Assembly (NCBI RefSeq): GCF_024124665.1
Contig: NZ_JAMXSB010000007.1
Location: 62,001 to 126,000, forward strand
DNA length: 64,000 bases
Direction of reading: 5' to 3'
From: Pleionea sp. CnH1-48
Lineage (GTDB): Bacteria > Pseudomonadota > Gammaproteobacteria > Enterobacterales > Kangiellaceae
Shown: positions 54,576 to 63,203 of the stretch, one piece after another
Position numbering within the stretch: the first letter of the stretch is position 1
Layout of the letters: each line of letters opens with the position of its first letter
Program-made: the position numbers and the translations under genes
The notes under the pieces: model-generated
What the model was told of the DNA's origin: nothing
Seen by the model: the letters and a program-made list of their open reading frames with translations, nothing else
Database searches by the model: none

Positions 54576-54615
54576 CTGATGTAAGACACGCGAGCGCGCC
54601 AATGGGTTACATCAG
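54576..54615 (-). promoter_or_regulatory. Candidate ECF-type autoregulated promoter and dyad
   Basis: On the minus strand TGTAACC (complement of 54605-54611), 17-base spacer, GTCTTA (complement of 54582-54587), in front of the sigma gene. The same bases form a 9-base inverted repeat CTGATGTAA / TTACATCAG (54576-54584, 54607-54615). AAC in the -35 and GTC in the -10 fit ECF promoters. Confidence 0.45.
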
Positions 54616-54690
54616 AACCGAAGAGTTTTCTACACAGTTTTACACAGCTCACAAACTCGAGCGTCTATATCTTTGATCCTAATAAAGATT

Positions 54691-54733
54691 TTTTCAAGAG
54701 TTCTGGTTGATTAAAAACCAGAACTCTTGAAAA
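54691..54733. repeat. Perfect 18-base inverted repeat
   Basis: TTTTCAAGAGTTCTGGTT / AACCAGAACTCTTGAAAA with a seven-base loop. No T-tract beyond the stem arms; could be a terminator for either strand or an RNA structure. Confidence 0.7.
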
Positions 54734-54949
54734 TGTATAAAAAACATCCATACCCACATTGAAGCAGGCAGCCCCCCACTAGACAAGCTCACGAAAGTAA
54801 CAAAGCATGACAAAAGACACTTCGTAGTCTCTATATTAGTACTTATTAACCTCAAAAAGATGATATATTCCAACCAGATAGCAAACACCCGCTAACTTGA
54901 TACATAACATCCTGGTCACTTATATATTCTCTTTTTAGGTAATAAAAAC

Positions 54950-55807
54950 ATGCTGTATTTATGGATTGTCACTTTTTTATGGGCTTTTAGCTTTTCATTA
55001 ATCGGCGTATATCTGGCAGGAGAAGTTGACGGCTATATTGCGGTGTTTATACGTATGGCTCTGGCATTAGTGCTGTTTTTGCCTTTTTTGCGCAAACCTC
55101 CCCATCAAGTAACAATGTTCAAGCTAATGATGATAGGAGCCGTTCAAATCGGCTTAATGTATCTCTTTTTCTATCATAGCTTCCTGTACCTGAGCGTTGC
55201 AGAGGTGCTGCTATTTACTATTTTGACACCGGTTTATGTATCGCTTTTCGATCGTTTAATTGCCCGCAACAAGGTAGGCTTATTCTGGCTAGTGCCCGCC
55301 GTGCTGGCAGTCATAGGCGCTGCAGTGATTCGCTATCAACCACTGACCTCAGACTTCGCCATAGGGCTGTTACTGGTTCAAGCAGCTAATATTTGCTTTG
55401 CCTTAGGCCAGGTATGCTATAAGCGCCTCTCTCTTCCAGCTCAGCAGCCTATCCACCAACACTTTGCCTATTTCTTTCTAGGTGCGACTTTAATTGCTCT
55501 GCCTTCAGCATTGTGGCTTGGAGATTGGCAAAAGCTCCCCACGACAACTCTCCAATGGTCAGTCTTGATATGGCTGGGACTTGGAGCTTCAGGACTGGGC
55601 TATGCTCTATGGAATGCAGGCGCCAAAAAGGTGAACACTGAGCAACTGGCTACCATGAATAATATGCTTATCCCAGCAGGTCTGCTGGTTAACTTCTTGA
55701 TATGGGATAGAGAAGCCGACTGGGTACGTTTGTTAATTGGTGGCAGCATCATCGTGCTTTCGGTCATGCTGGCACAAAGCACCCTCTTTGCTCGTCAAAA
55801 AAACTAA
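54950..55807 (+). CDS. EamA/DMT-family transporter
   Basis: 285 aa with ten predicted membrane helices in two EamA repeats (about 1-130 and 140-280). Typical stretches: WIVTFLWAFSFSLIGVYLAG, the LLFTILTPVYVSLFDRLI segment and the second-repeat LGLGASGLGYALWNAGAKKV. Family members export metabolites or amino acids; substrate not predictable. AGGTAA precedes the ATG. Its stop overlaps the end of the convergent thioesterase by 4 bases. Confidence 0.87.
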   Translation: MLYLWIVTFLWAFSFSLIGVYLAGEVDGYIAVFIRMALALVLFLPFLRKPPHQVTMFKLMMIGAVQIGLMYLFFYHSFLYLSVAEVLLFTILTPVYVSLFDRLIARNKVGLFWLVPAVLAVIGAAVIRYQPLTSDFAIGLLLVQAANICFALGQVCYKRLSLPAQQPIHQHFAYFFLGATLIALPSALWLGDWQKLPTTTLQWSVLIWLGLGASGLGYALWNAGAKKVNTEQLATMNNMLIPAGLLVNFLIWDREADWVRLLIGGSIIVLSVMLAQSTLFARQKN

Positions 55808-56166
55808 TCTTCCTGTGGTAAGGGTAATTTGTTGCCCTTTTCATCAAGATTAACAAAAGTGATAGAGGTTTCGAACAACACGCCCTTCCCTTGCGAATGA
55901 CCTCTGGCACCATACACTGATACATCGTAGTTTAACGACGTAGTACCTTTCTTTTTCAAGTTCACCGAAAAACAAAGGATCTGCCCGCATTCAATGCGAT
56001 GTCTGAATACGACATTCTCTAGCGCAATGGTCACCAACTGATGACCAGGGAACTGTGTATTTGCGGTGATATAAGCAAACTCATCGATCCACTTTAATAA
56101 ATTGCCACCAAACAAATACCCCTGATGATTCATGTGCTCAGGTAGCACCAATTTAAAATGTTCCAT
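55804..56166 (-). CDS. Hotdog-fold acyl-CoA thioesterase
   Basis: 120 aa, single hotdog domain of the acyl-CoA hydrolase (YciA/BACH-like) type: MNHQGYLFGGNLLKWIDEFA at the start carries the catalytic-helix region (GGNLLKWIDE), followed by ENVVFRHRIECGQILCF and a GKGVLFETSITFVNLD tail. Hydrolyses acyl-CoA thioesters in the cytoplasm; chain-length preference unknown. GGAATC precedes the ATG. Lone gene between the transporter and the arsenic-like island. Confidence 0.85.
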   Translation of the reverse strand: MEHFKLVLPEHMNHQGYLFGGNLLKWIDEFAYITANTQFPGHQLVTIALENVVFRHRIECGQILCFSVNLKKKGTTSLNYDVSVYGARGHSQGKGVLFETSITFVNLDEKGNKLPLPQED

Positions 56167-56263
56167 GATGATTCCAGCTCAACTTAAGTAACTAGGTAAC
56201 TTATTAATATGCTTAGTATTTTATCACTCTAATATATCAATGTATGCTAAATCGGCCTATTTT

Positions 56264-56298
56264 ATTTCGTCTTTCTGCACTCACCCGCGTCTTTAATA
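56264..56298 (+). promoter_or_regulatory. Double CGTC motif upstream of the flavoprotein gene (copy 1)
   Basis: ATTTCGTCTTT (56264-56274), 13 bases, CGTCTTTAATA (56288-56298); the second box ends 48 bases before the start codon. The same pair with the same spacing recurs before the MFS gene. CGTC is a common -10 core of ECF promoters, and a SigZ-like ECF gene lies between the two. Confidence 0.6.
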
Positions 56299-56346
56299 AC
56301 AGAACGTAATGAATCCTTGCTCAAGGCAGCATCTAAGGTGAAATGA

Positions 56347-57699
56347 ATGACAGCAGTAAAAGACGTAATAGTGATCGGCGCGGGGCCAGTTGGGATCGCC
56401 GCTGCCGCCCATTTAATTCAACGAGGGTTAACACCTCTGATATTAGAGAAAGGAAACTCTGTCGGCAGTTCCATACTCGATTGGGGGCACGTGAGTGTAT
56501 TTACGCCCTGGAAATATGTCTATGACTCCGTAGTTAAAACCATGCTAGAAAAACAGGGCTGGGTGACCGCTAATAACGATGAGCTGCCTACCGGAAAAGA
56601 CATTGTCGAAAAATATCTGCAACCAGCAGCCAATCTTCCAGAATTAAAACAATCGATCTGGCTTAATAGCGAAGTCCTCGCTGTGACCAAAGAAAACTTA
56701 AGCAAGATGGGATCACAACAAAGAGATAATGCTCTCTTTGAGGTTCAGGTAAAAACTCCGAGTGGCATCCAACAGTTAAAGGCTTCGGCCGTCATTGACG
56801 CTTCTGGTTCCTGGAGCAGCCCAAACCCGATGGGCTTGAACGGGTTGCCAGTGTTCGGCGAAGTCGAAAACCAACAAAGTATCTCTTACGGTATTCCAGA
56901 TCTGCTCGGCAAAGACAAAGCAACTTATGCCAACAAAAGAATTCTGGTTGTCGGCGGAGGGCATTCAGCTATCAATGTTGTGATTGATTTAATGAAACTT
57001 CAGCAACAACACTCTAAAACCACTATCAACTGGGGACTACGACGCAACAATATCGACAAGCTACTCGGTGGTGGCATTAATGATGAGTTACCAGCGCGCG
57101 GTGAGCTGGGAACGGCAGCGATAAAAGCCATTCAAAGTGGTCATCTTGATGTCTTGGCCCCGATGAAAGTTGAAGCGATAGAAAAAACGTCAACGAGTTT
57201 AAAAGTATTCTTATCTGTTGATGGGGTTGCGCAAGAGATTGAAGTTGATCGTATTATCGTTGCTGCTGGTTTTAGGCCCGAGCTCAACATGCTACGGGAA
57301 CTCAGACTTGATTTGGATAACATCGTCGAAGCCCCGAGTGCTCTTGCTCCATTGATCGATCCTAACTTACACTCCTGTGGTTCGGTTAAACCCCATGGTG
57401 TAGATGTCTTATCCCATCCAGACAAAGGCTTTTATATTGTAGGAATGAAATCTTACGGACGTGCGCCAACGTTTTTAATGTTAACGGGATACGAGCAAGT
57501 ACGCTCCATCGCTGCTGAGCTTGCAGGAGATCACAAAGGTGCTAGAGAACTCCAGCTATCTCTTCCACAAACGGGCGTCTGCAACACAGGAAATCGAGTA
57601 GGAAAAAGCTTAGATAAGTCTTCCGTAGAACAAAGAACAACAAGAACCTCTTGTTGTGGTACTTCAAAAACGAGTCAAGCTCAAAGTTGTTGTGGTTGA
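56347..57699 (+). CDS. FAD/NAD(P)-dependent oxidoreductase with double-Cys tail, probable arsenic-response enzyme
   Basis: 450 aa. Two Rossmann motifs: FAD-binding GAGPVG (11-16) and NAD(P)-binding GGGHSA (203-208), as in flavin monooxygenase/thioredoxin-reductase-like flavoproteins. The C-terminus ends in two Cys-Cys-Gly units (Cys436-Cys437 and Cys448-Cys449), a likely thiol ligand set for As(III) or another soft metal. AAGGTG precedes the ATG. Together with ArsH, an MFS transporter and the SigZ-like sigma factor it suggests an organoarsenical/arsenic detoxification role; the exact reaction is inference. Confidence 0.78.
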   Translation: MTAVKDVIVIGAGPVGIAAAAHLIQRGLTPLILEKGNSVGSSILDWGHVSVFTPWKYVYDSVVKTMLEKQGWVTANNDELPTGKDIVEKYLQPAANLPELKQSIWLNSEVLAVTKENLSKMGSQQRDNALFEVQVKTPSGIQQLKASAVIDASGSWSSPNPMGLNGLPVFGEVENQQSISYGIPDLLGKDKATYANKRILVVGGGHSAINVVIDLMKLQQQHSKTTINWGLRRNNIDKLLGGGINDELPARGELGTAAIKAIQSGHLDVLAPMKVEAIEKTSTSLKVFLSVDGVAQEIEVDRIIVAAGFRPELNMLRELRLDLDNIVEAPSALAPLIDPNLHSCGSVKPHGVDVLSHPDKGFYIVGMKSYGRAPTFLMLTGYEQVRSIAAELAGDHKGARELQLSLPQTGVCNTGNRVGKSLDKSSVEQRTTRTSCCGTSKTSQAQSCCG

Positions 57700-57711
57700 T
57701 CGCTAACTTAA

Positions 57712-57740
57712 TAAGCACTCAATGATATATTGAGTGCTTA
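57712..57740. terminator. Bidirectional terminator
   Basis: TAAGCACTCAAT (57712-57723) / ATTGAGTGCTTA (57729-57740), 12 pairs, between the flavoprotein and the convergent sigma gene, whose stop codon it includes. Confidence 0.75.
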
Positions 57741-58280
57741 GTCACACCTTTTACGTTGTTTCGCTCTTCTTTCGTAATCCATTAGATTGCCTTGAGCGTC
57801 ATGACTAAAATGACAGCAGTCATCAAAGGCTTGTTTGAGCATACTGCGGCTTTTTTGCACTCTAGACTTTAATGTTGAATAACTAACACCAATCTCTTCG
57901 GCATATTCCTTTTGTGACAAGTGATTGATATCAATAGCCATCAACAGCTTGGCATTTTCTTCTGGCAATGAGTTAATAAAAGGAACGATACAATCCGAAA
58001 GCTCTGCTTTTATGTCTTCAATGTCTTCGTCAAATAAATTATCAACATCGCTTTCATATACAGGCTTATCTTTTCGATAAAAATCAATAAGTGTATTGCT
58101 GGCAATCTTAAACAGCCAAGGCTTTAAGCTTTTTTCTGAATCCAGTGTCTCGAGTTTAGAATAAGACTTAATTAAGATATCTTGAAAAATATCATCCACA
58201 TCCGTTGGATTTGATACACGTCTGGCGATAAATGACTTTAAAGCGACACGATAATTGTTCCAAATATGTTCGATGCTCAT
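57738..58280 (-). CDS. SigZ-like ECF sigma factor with C-terminal cysteines
   Basis: 180 aa from ATG 58280 (GTG 58292 possible). Region 2 (MSIEHIWNNYRVALKSFIARRV ... DVDDIFQDILIKSYSKL ... LKPWLFKIASNTLIDFYRK) and region 4 (LPEENAKLLMAIDINHLSQKEYAEEIGVSYSTLKSRVQKSRSML) are complete. Beyond region 4 a short tail carries Cys155-Cys156-His and a terminal Cys179, as in SigZ-type factors. No anti-sigma gene adjoins it, so the tail may sense metal/arsenite directly. Divergent from the MFS-arsH unit. Confidence 0.85.
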   Translation of the reverse strand: MSIEHIWNNYRVALKSFIARRVSNPTDVDDIFQDILIKSYSKLETLDSEKSLKPWLFKIASNTLIDFYRKDKPVYESDVDNLFDEDIEDIKAELSDCIVPFINSLPEENAKLLMAIDINHLSQKEYAEEIGVSYSTLKSRVQKSRSMLKQAFDDCCHFSHDAQGNLMDYERRAKQRKRCD

Positions 58281-58361
58281 ATTACCCAACACTCCAAAAC
58301 GACTTAAATAAGATACCTCAATTTACGGTTAATAAGAATTGTCTCATAAATAGCAAAAAAA

Positions 58362-58396
58362 ATTTCGTCTTTTTTATTCCCTCTTCGTCTTAAATA
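58362..58396 (+). promoter_or_regulatory. Double CGTC motif upstream of the MFS-arsH operon (copy 2)
   Basis: ATTTCGTCTTT (58362-58372), 13 bases, CGTCTTAAATA (58386-58396), 33 bases before the MFS start. First box identical and spacing identical to copy 1 at 56264-56298. Confidence 0.6.
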
Positions 58397-58429
58397 GTAA
58401 AGCAGTTATTACCCAACCAAGGCTTATAC

Positions 58430-59668
58430 ATGTCATCAACACTAACCTCTCAGAACATGGCACAAGAATATCCTCAAAAGGTATCTGTGACGTTGCTTGG
58501 GATAGCACAAATTATTTCTTGGGGAACTCTTTATTATAGCTTTCCTCAGATCGCAGAAGCTGTACAAGAAGAATTTGGCTGGATAAAGTCCGATGTTTAT
58601 GGTGCTCTGACTCTAGGCCTACTGCTGTCTGCCACTGCGGCCATCCCTACCGGAATGTTGATAGATAAAGGATATGGACGTAGGGTAATGACAATAGGAT
58701 CAATTGCGGCAGGAGCCATTTTTATCTTAGGCTCAATGATCGAGTCACTTATTGGCTTCTATCTCGTATTTGCCAGCATTGGTTTGCTACAGGCAGCGAC
58801 TCTTTATGACGCTGCCTTCGCCGTCGTAGCCAGAGCCGTTGATACATCCCAAACAAAAAAAACCATCACCACACTGACGCTGTGGGGTGGTTTCGCTTCC
58901 ACGGTATTTATTCCCTTTATCGAGTTTCTGTTGACGACCTTAAACTGGCGAGAGGTACTTGTTGTTATCGGTCTTATCAATGTGTTCCTTTGTGCAGGAA
59001 TCTATTCCAGATTACCTCAAAAAGCCGCTCAGTCTACTCAAACAGTATCGATGGCGAGTAAACCGAAATCCAGACAAGGTGTACGATGGGCCATACAGCA
59101 ACCTATGTTTTGGGCGCTTTTTTTATGCTTTTTATTCTTCTATGGCACAACAACGGCCTTTAGCTTTCATCTTTATCCACTGCTTATCGAAAAAGGATTA
59201 TCGATAGTCGAGGTTGTTGCCTTCTTAGCCATATTGGGCCCGTCTCAAGTCGCAGGAAGATTAATACTTTTTGCCTTTTCGCATCGTATTTCCATGGCAA
59301 AACTAGGCATATCAATAGCTGCACTACTACCCCTTGTATTTGCAAGCTTAGCTTACTTGCCTGGAAACTTCTGGGCCTTGGTTCCTCTGGCCATTTTGTT
59401 TGGCGCGATTAATGGCACTATGACCATCGTAAAAGGCACCGCAGTACCAGAGTTTCTCACACCGTCTTCTTATGGTGCGATCAATGCCGCCATGGGTGTT
59501 CCAGTCAAAGTGATAAAAGCATTGTCCCCTTCATTAGCCGCGATGCTTTGGGTAATGACCAATAGTTATGACAGCCTTCTGAACATACTGATGTTTTTAG
59601 GCGCTGGTTCTGCAATCTTTTTTTATTGGGCAAGCCGATTACATAGCTCGTCCACCAACAATATTTAA
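58430..59668 (+). CDS. MFS transporter, probable arsenical/metalloid efflux
   Basis: 412 aa with twelve predicted membrane helices in two halves joined by a loop near residue 200 ([11 protein letters not shown]). The MFS loop signature region reads [17 protein letters not shown]. It resembles the MFS carriers found beside arsH, but specificity cannot be read from sequence; metabolite or drug export are alternatives. Twenty bases separate it from arsH, so they form one operon, preceded by the shared double CGTC motif. Confidence 0.82.
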   Translation: MSSTLTSQNMAQEYPQKVSVTLLGIAQIISWGTLYYSFPQIAEAVQEEFGWIKSDVYGALTLGLLLSATAAIPTGMLIDKGYGRRVMTIGSIAAGAIFILGSMIESLIGFYLVFASIGLLQAATLYDAAFAVVARAVDTSQTKKTITTLTLWGGFASTVFIPFIEFLLTTLNWREVLVVIGLINVFLCAGIYSRLPQKAAQSTQTVSMASKPKSRQGVRWAIQQPMFWALFLCFLFFYGTTTAFSFHLYPLLIEKGLSIVEVVAFLAILGPSQVAGRLILFAFSHRISMAKLGISIAALLPLVFASLAYLPGNFWALVPLAILFGAINGTMTIVKGTAVPEFLTPSSYGAINAAMGVPVKVIKALSPSLAAMLWVMTNSYDSLLNILMFLGAGSAIFFYWASRLHSSSTNNI

Positions 59669-59688
59669 ATGAGTTTAGGAGTAGAAAC

Positions 59689-60402
59689 ATGACTGATGTC
59701 CCTAATATTGTGCAAGATGTTGTAGATATACCGACAAATGAAAAGTTGGCAGTCACCGCACCATCAACTCACGCACCGAGAATTTTGTTGCTGTATGGCT
59801 CTTTAAGAAAAAATTCTTTTAGTCGTGCAGTCGTTGAAGAGAGCACTCGTATTTTGGAAATGCTGGGTGCCGAAGTGAAAGTATTTGACCCTCGAGGATT
59901 GCCTTTTCCAGATGATGCCGATGAATTGCATCCAAAAGTTCAGGAATTGCGTGAATTAGTGACCTGGTCCGAAGGTCAGGTTTGGAGTTCGCCAGAACGC
60001 CACGGCTCGATTACAGGGATCATGAAAACTCAAATTGACTGGATACCACTATCTATCGGCGCGGTTCGACCAACACAAGGGAAAACCCTGGCAATTATGC
60101 AGGTCGAAGGTGGTTCTCAGTCATTTAATACAGTCAATCAATTGCGCGTATTGGGCCGATGGATGCGTATGTTAACGATCCCTAATCAATCTTCTGTGGC
60201 AAAAGCTTGGTCAGAGTTTGATGAAAACCAACGCATGAAAGACTCGCCATTTTATGACCGCATTGTTGATGTACTCGAAGAGTTGGTGAAGTTCACTCTA
60301 CTCACTCGGGATAGAAAAGACTATTTGGTGAGTAGATACTCAGAACGAAAATCAGATTTTAAAAGCTCTCAAAATGTCGGTAAGATCCAGGCAAAAATGT
60401 AG
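59689..60402 (+). CDS. arsH: ArsH, NADPH-dependent FMN organoarsenical oxidase
   Basis: 237 aa. ArsH oxidises trivalent methyl- and aromatic arsenicals and reduces oxygen/quinones in the cytoplasm. FMN phosphate loop [11 protein letters not shown] (GSxRxxSxS type, about 36-46), [36 protein letters not shown] and [24 protein letters not shown] are ArsH hallmarks. AGGAG precedes the ATG. Second gene of the MFS-arsH operon. No arsR, arsB or arsC is in the window. Confidence 0.93.
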   Translation: MTDVPNIVQDVVDIPTNEKLAVTAPSTHAPRILLLYGSLRKNSFSRAVVEESTRILEMLGAEVKVFDPRGLPFPDDADELHPKVQELRELVTWSEGQVWSSPERHGSITGIMKTQIDWIPLSIGAVRPTQGKTLAIMQVEGGSQSFNTVNQLRVLGRWMRMLTIPNQSSVAKAWSEFDENQRMKDSPFYDRIVDVLEELVKFTLLTRDRKDYLVSRYSERKSDFKSSQNVGKIQAKM

Positions 60403-60661
60403 TTTAAATACCTATAGGTAAGTTCTACATAAGATTAAACATAAACTTTGAGTTACTGCTATCACACTTAAATAGGGTTCTGGTAGCAGTATCTTCGTCC
60501 CTATTATCGCTCATCATTTCTGCTTGGCTCATCCAACATTCCACTCAACGCGAACTTCACAAATTTACGACAGTTGTTTTGATAGTCTCTCATCCTAAAA
60601 ATTACTCCCGATTGATTAAGCATTACAAGAACCCTATGAGAATTAACTTCACGGAGAGGCA

Positions 60662-61756
60662 ATGAGCTACTTAATACGATCAACACTGCTTTTTTCACTG
60701 TTCATACTTTCAAGTATTCCTTTGACCGCAAAAGATGATCTTGCCAGTAAAAACACTAGTACCGACGAACTGCATAGATTCATACAACAGAGAGCCGATA
60801 ATGACCAGTTTTCTGGAGCAGTTCTTTTAGCAAACAAAGAGGAGGTCTTGTATCAGTCGGCTTTTGGTTTAGCAAGCAAACGTTATTTAATACCTAATAA
60901 TGTTCAAACTAAATTCAATCTAGCATCAATGAATAAAATGTTCACAGCAGTCGCAATAATGCAGCTTATTGAAAAAGGAAAACTCACTCTCACAAGTTCG
61001 TTAGTTGAGTTTATCGATGAAAGCTGGCTCCCTAAAGAAGTGTCTGAAAAAATAGAAATCCAGCACCTATTATCTCATACCTCTGGCCTTGGCAGTTATT
61101 TTAACAAGAGTTTTATTCACTCTGCCAGAGAGCGTTACCGCACTCTCAATGACTATAGAAATCTGGTTCAAAATGAAACACTGAGGTTCAAGCCTGGAAC
61201 AGATTATCACTACAGTAACACAGGCATGTTAATGCTAGGTATCGTCATAGAGAAAATCAGCAACAAAGACTACGACACTTATATTAAAGAAAATATTTAT
61301 GATCGCGCTGGAATGCTTAACACTGGCAGCTATGACATGGATCAGCCCGTACCTAATTTAGCCATGGGTTACCTACCTGCAAATAATCATACAGGATGGA
61401 AAAACAATCTGTTCATGCATGTCATTAAAGGTGGGCCTGCTGGCGGCGGTTTCTCTACCATAGAAGATCTGCATCGATTTGCTGTAGCACTCACTACTTA
61501 TAAACTTTTAGGTAAAGAGGCAACCGAACAGCTGTATTCTGCAAAGCCCAAACTGAACTCAAAAAAATATGGCTATGGATTTCGAATAAAAAACAATGAT
61601 GAAAACCGAATTGTAGGTCACGACGGAGCTTTTCCAGGAATTGACTCGAATTTGGATATTCATCTGGATAACGGATATATCTCGGTCGTACTTTCTAATT
61701 ATGGCAGAACTTCCAAACCCATAATCGAAAAAATAAACGAGCTGATTTATCTCTGA
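60662..61756 (+). CDS. Serine beta-lactamase-family hydrolase (exported)
   Basis: 364 aa with a signal peptide (1-23). Active-site motifs of the class C beta-lactamase/DD-peptidase fold: SxxK in LASMNKMF (Ser-Met-Asn-Lys), YSN in DYHYSNTGML, and HDG in VGHDGAFPG as the KTG equivalent. The family includes esterases and peptidases, so beta-lactam hydrolysis is not implied. GGAGAGG precedes the ATG. Stands alone with a 259-base spacer upstream. Confidence 0.85.
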   Translation: MSYLIRSTLLFSLFILSSIPLTAKDDLASKNTSTDELHRFIQQRADNDQFSGAVLLANKEEVLYQSAFGLASKRYLIPNNVQTKFNLASMNKMFTAVAIMQLIEKGKLTLTSSLVEFIDESWLPKEVSEKIEIQHLLSHTSGLGSYFNKSFIHSARERYRTLNDYRNLVQNETLRFKPGTDYHYSNTGMLMLGIVIEKISNKDYDTYIKENIYDRAGMLNTGSYDMDQPVPNLAMGYLPANNHTGWKNNLFMHVIKGGPAGGGFSTIEDLHRFAVALTTYKLLGKEATEQLYSAKPKLNSKKYGYGFRIKNNDENRIVGHDGAFPGIDSNLDIHLDNGYISVVLSNYGRTSKPIIEKINELIYL

Positions 61757-62138
61757 GACTCAGAACACCACTGCTAATTTTACTGATTCACAAGGTAAGT
61801 GAATTTGCGTTACAGTCAATGCGGAAGCACGCAGTTTATAAATATAAGTGAGCACTTCCAACGCTGGATATAACGCAAATTCCGTGGCACGACACATAAA
61901 CCCAGATTTTCTGATATTATAACCGTCAAGAAAAGACAAGCCAACAAATGCCAATATGCCAAGTATTCCCTGAAGTCATGTACCTTTGTGTACTCTGAGT
62001 TAACTCCAAAAGTAGAAAAAATCGACTTTCAGTTTTGGTGGTTATAATAGTTTGGTTTGAGGTTGTATCTATGTTTTCTACAATAAAGACTATCTTAGTC
62101 GCTTTTGTATTTTCTAAATTTGTAATCAGCTACAAACT
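61757..62138. other. 382-base intergenic region with a long imperfect hairpin
   Basis: No gene. GAATTTGCGTTA (61801-61812) and TAACGCAAATTC (61871-61882) are perfect 12-base inverted ends around 58 bases with inner GGAAG/CTTCC pairing; see findings. Confidence 0.5.
61801..61882. repeat. 82-base inverted-end element
   Basis: Twelve-base perfect terminal inverted repeats with secondary internal pairing; MITE-like or a stable RNA hairpin. Not linked to either neighbouring gene by sequence. Confidence 0.55.
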
Positions 62139-62978
62139 TTAAGAGGGCCCATTCAAATAAGTTAACGGTGTTGTGGAAAACTGCTTCTTAAAATACTGAG
62201 TCATATGGCTTTGATGACTAAATCCCGTTTTTATGGCTATATCAGAAAGAGAGTAACTCTCAGACTTTAGAAGCCTTTTTACTTCTTCTAGTCTCAGGCG
62301 CAAGATAAATTGAGCAGGAGAAATCAAAAAAGTTTTTTTGAATTGTCGAGCAAAGTGAAAATCACTGAGGCCAATTTCTTTGGCAAGGCTTCCGACAGTG
62401 ATCTTTTTATCTAAATGCTCATGAATAAAGGAGCGAATTTTTTTGCGCTGGAGTGGCGATAAGTAAGTGTCTATATTTCTGCGATCGATGCGAGTCTGGC
62501 TATATCTTTGAATCAGGTGATGAGATAACTTAATTCCTAATTCTTCATGATACATTTGAGGTTTGTTGGACTGAAGGCTGGAACGCATGATTTGTGCGAG
62601 CTTAGAATCATGAATATATGTTTCTTCGGAAAGGCCAAATCCTAGTAGGTCACGATCAAAATATAGAGAGGTTATTTCTTTTAAATACTCTGAATCTATA
62701 TAAAAAAACACAAACTCAATAGAGTCGCTAATATTCCAGAGAGATTCATGCTGCTGAGGCATAAGGCAGATACTGTTAGCACCAGCATGTTTTTTTCTGT
62801 GATCACTACGAAAGCTTTTTTCTCCACCTCGGAGCGAAATGCTTACGGTATGTAACTGGTTGTCTATATACCGTACATTGCCTTGAGAATAACTAAGGTG
62901 ATCAATATGTATGCCAGAAGTCAGGCGTCTTTGAGCCAACACTTTAACATTACTTCTGTGAAATGACACAATCTCCAT
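62139..62978 (-). CDS. AraC-family transcriptional regulator
   Basis: 279 aa: an N-terminal cupin-like sensing domain (1-170) and a C-terminal double helix-turn-helix (about 175-275) with GSLAKEIGLSDFHFARQFKKT and LSDIAIKTGFSHQSHMTQYFKK, ending in the family's TTPLTYLN. Divergent from the esterase gene with 225 bases between, so it may control that gene. Ligand unknown. No strong ribosome site. Confidence 0.92.
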   Translation of the reverse strand: MEIVSFHRSNVKVLAQRRLTSGIHIDHLSYSQGNVRYIDNQLHTVSISLRGGEKSFRSDHRKKHAGANSICLMPQQHESLWNISDSIEFVFFYIDSEYLKEITSLYFDRDLLGFGLSEETYIHDSKLAQIMRSSLQSNKPQMYHEELGIKLSHHLIQRYSQTRIDRRNIDTYLSPLQRKKIRSFIHEHLDKKITVGSLAKEIGLSDFHFARQFKKTFLISPAQFILRLRLEEVKRLLKSESYSLSDIAIKTGFSHQSHMTQYFKKQFSTTPLTYLNGPS

Positions 62979-63203
62979 AGTGAAAATGACTAATTAGTAA
63001 AAAACATAGAGCAGTAGTTAGATTCTATCATACCGACATATTATTGAAATTGAGGTAAATGCAGAAAATGTAACAAAAAATAAAGCAAGATTTCGATATA
63101 TAAATAAATCACTCCTCATTAAGATCAATTTTTAATTTCCCAATAACGTAAATGACTAAGTTTGATCATTGCAACTAAAACTTGATTTTCGAAAGGAACA
63201 ACT

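Larger units (their letters stand above)
54557..54949. other. 393-base intergenic region with two palindromes
   Basis: No gene supported. Holds the ECF-type promoter candidate (54576-54615) and an 18-base perfect inverted repeat (54691-54733). Confidence 0.5.

Noticed and set aside
54694-54888. 64-aa minus-strand ORF
   Set aside because: Its end is formed by the 18-base hairpin and it has no supporting signals.
60662-61756. Antibiotic-resistance beta-lactamase
   Set aside because: Only general SxxK/YxN/HxG motifs are visible; the family is dominated by esterases and peptidases.
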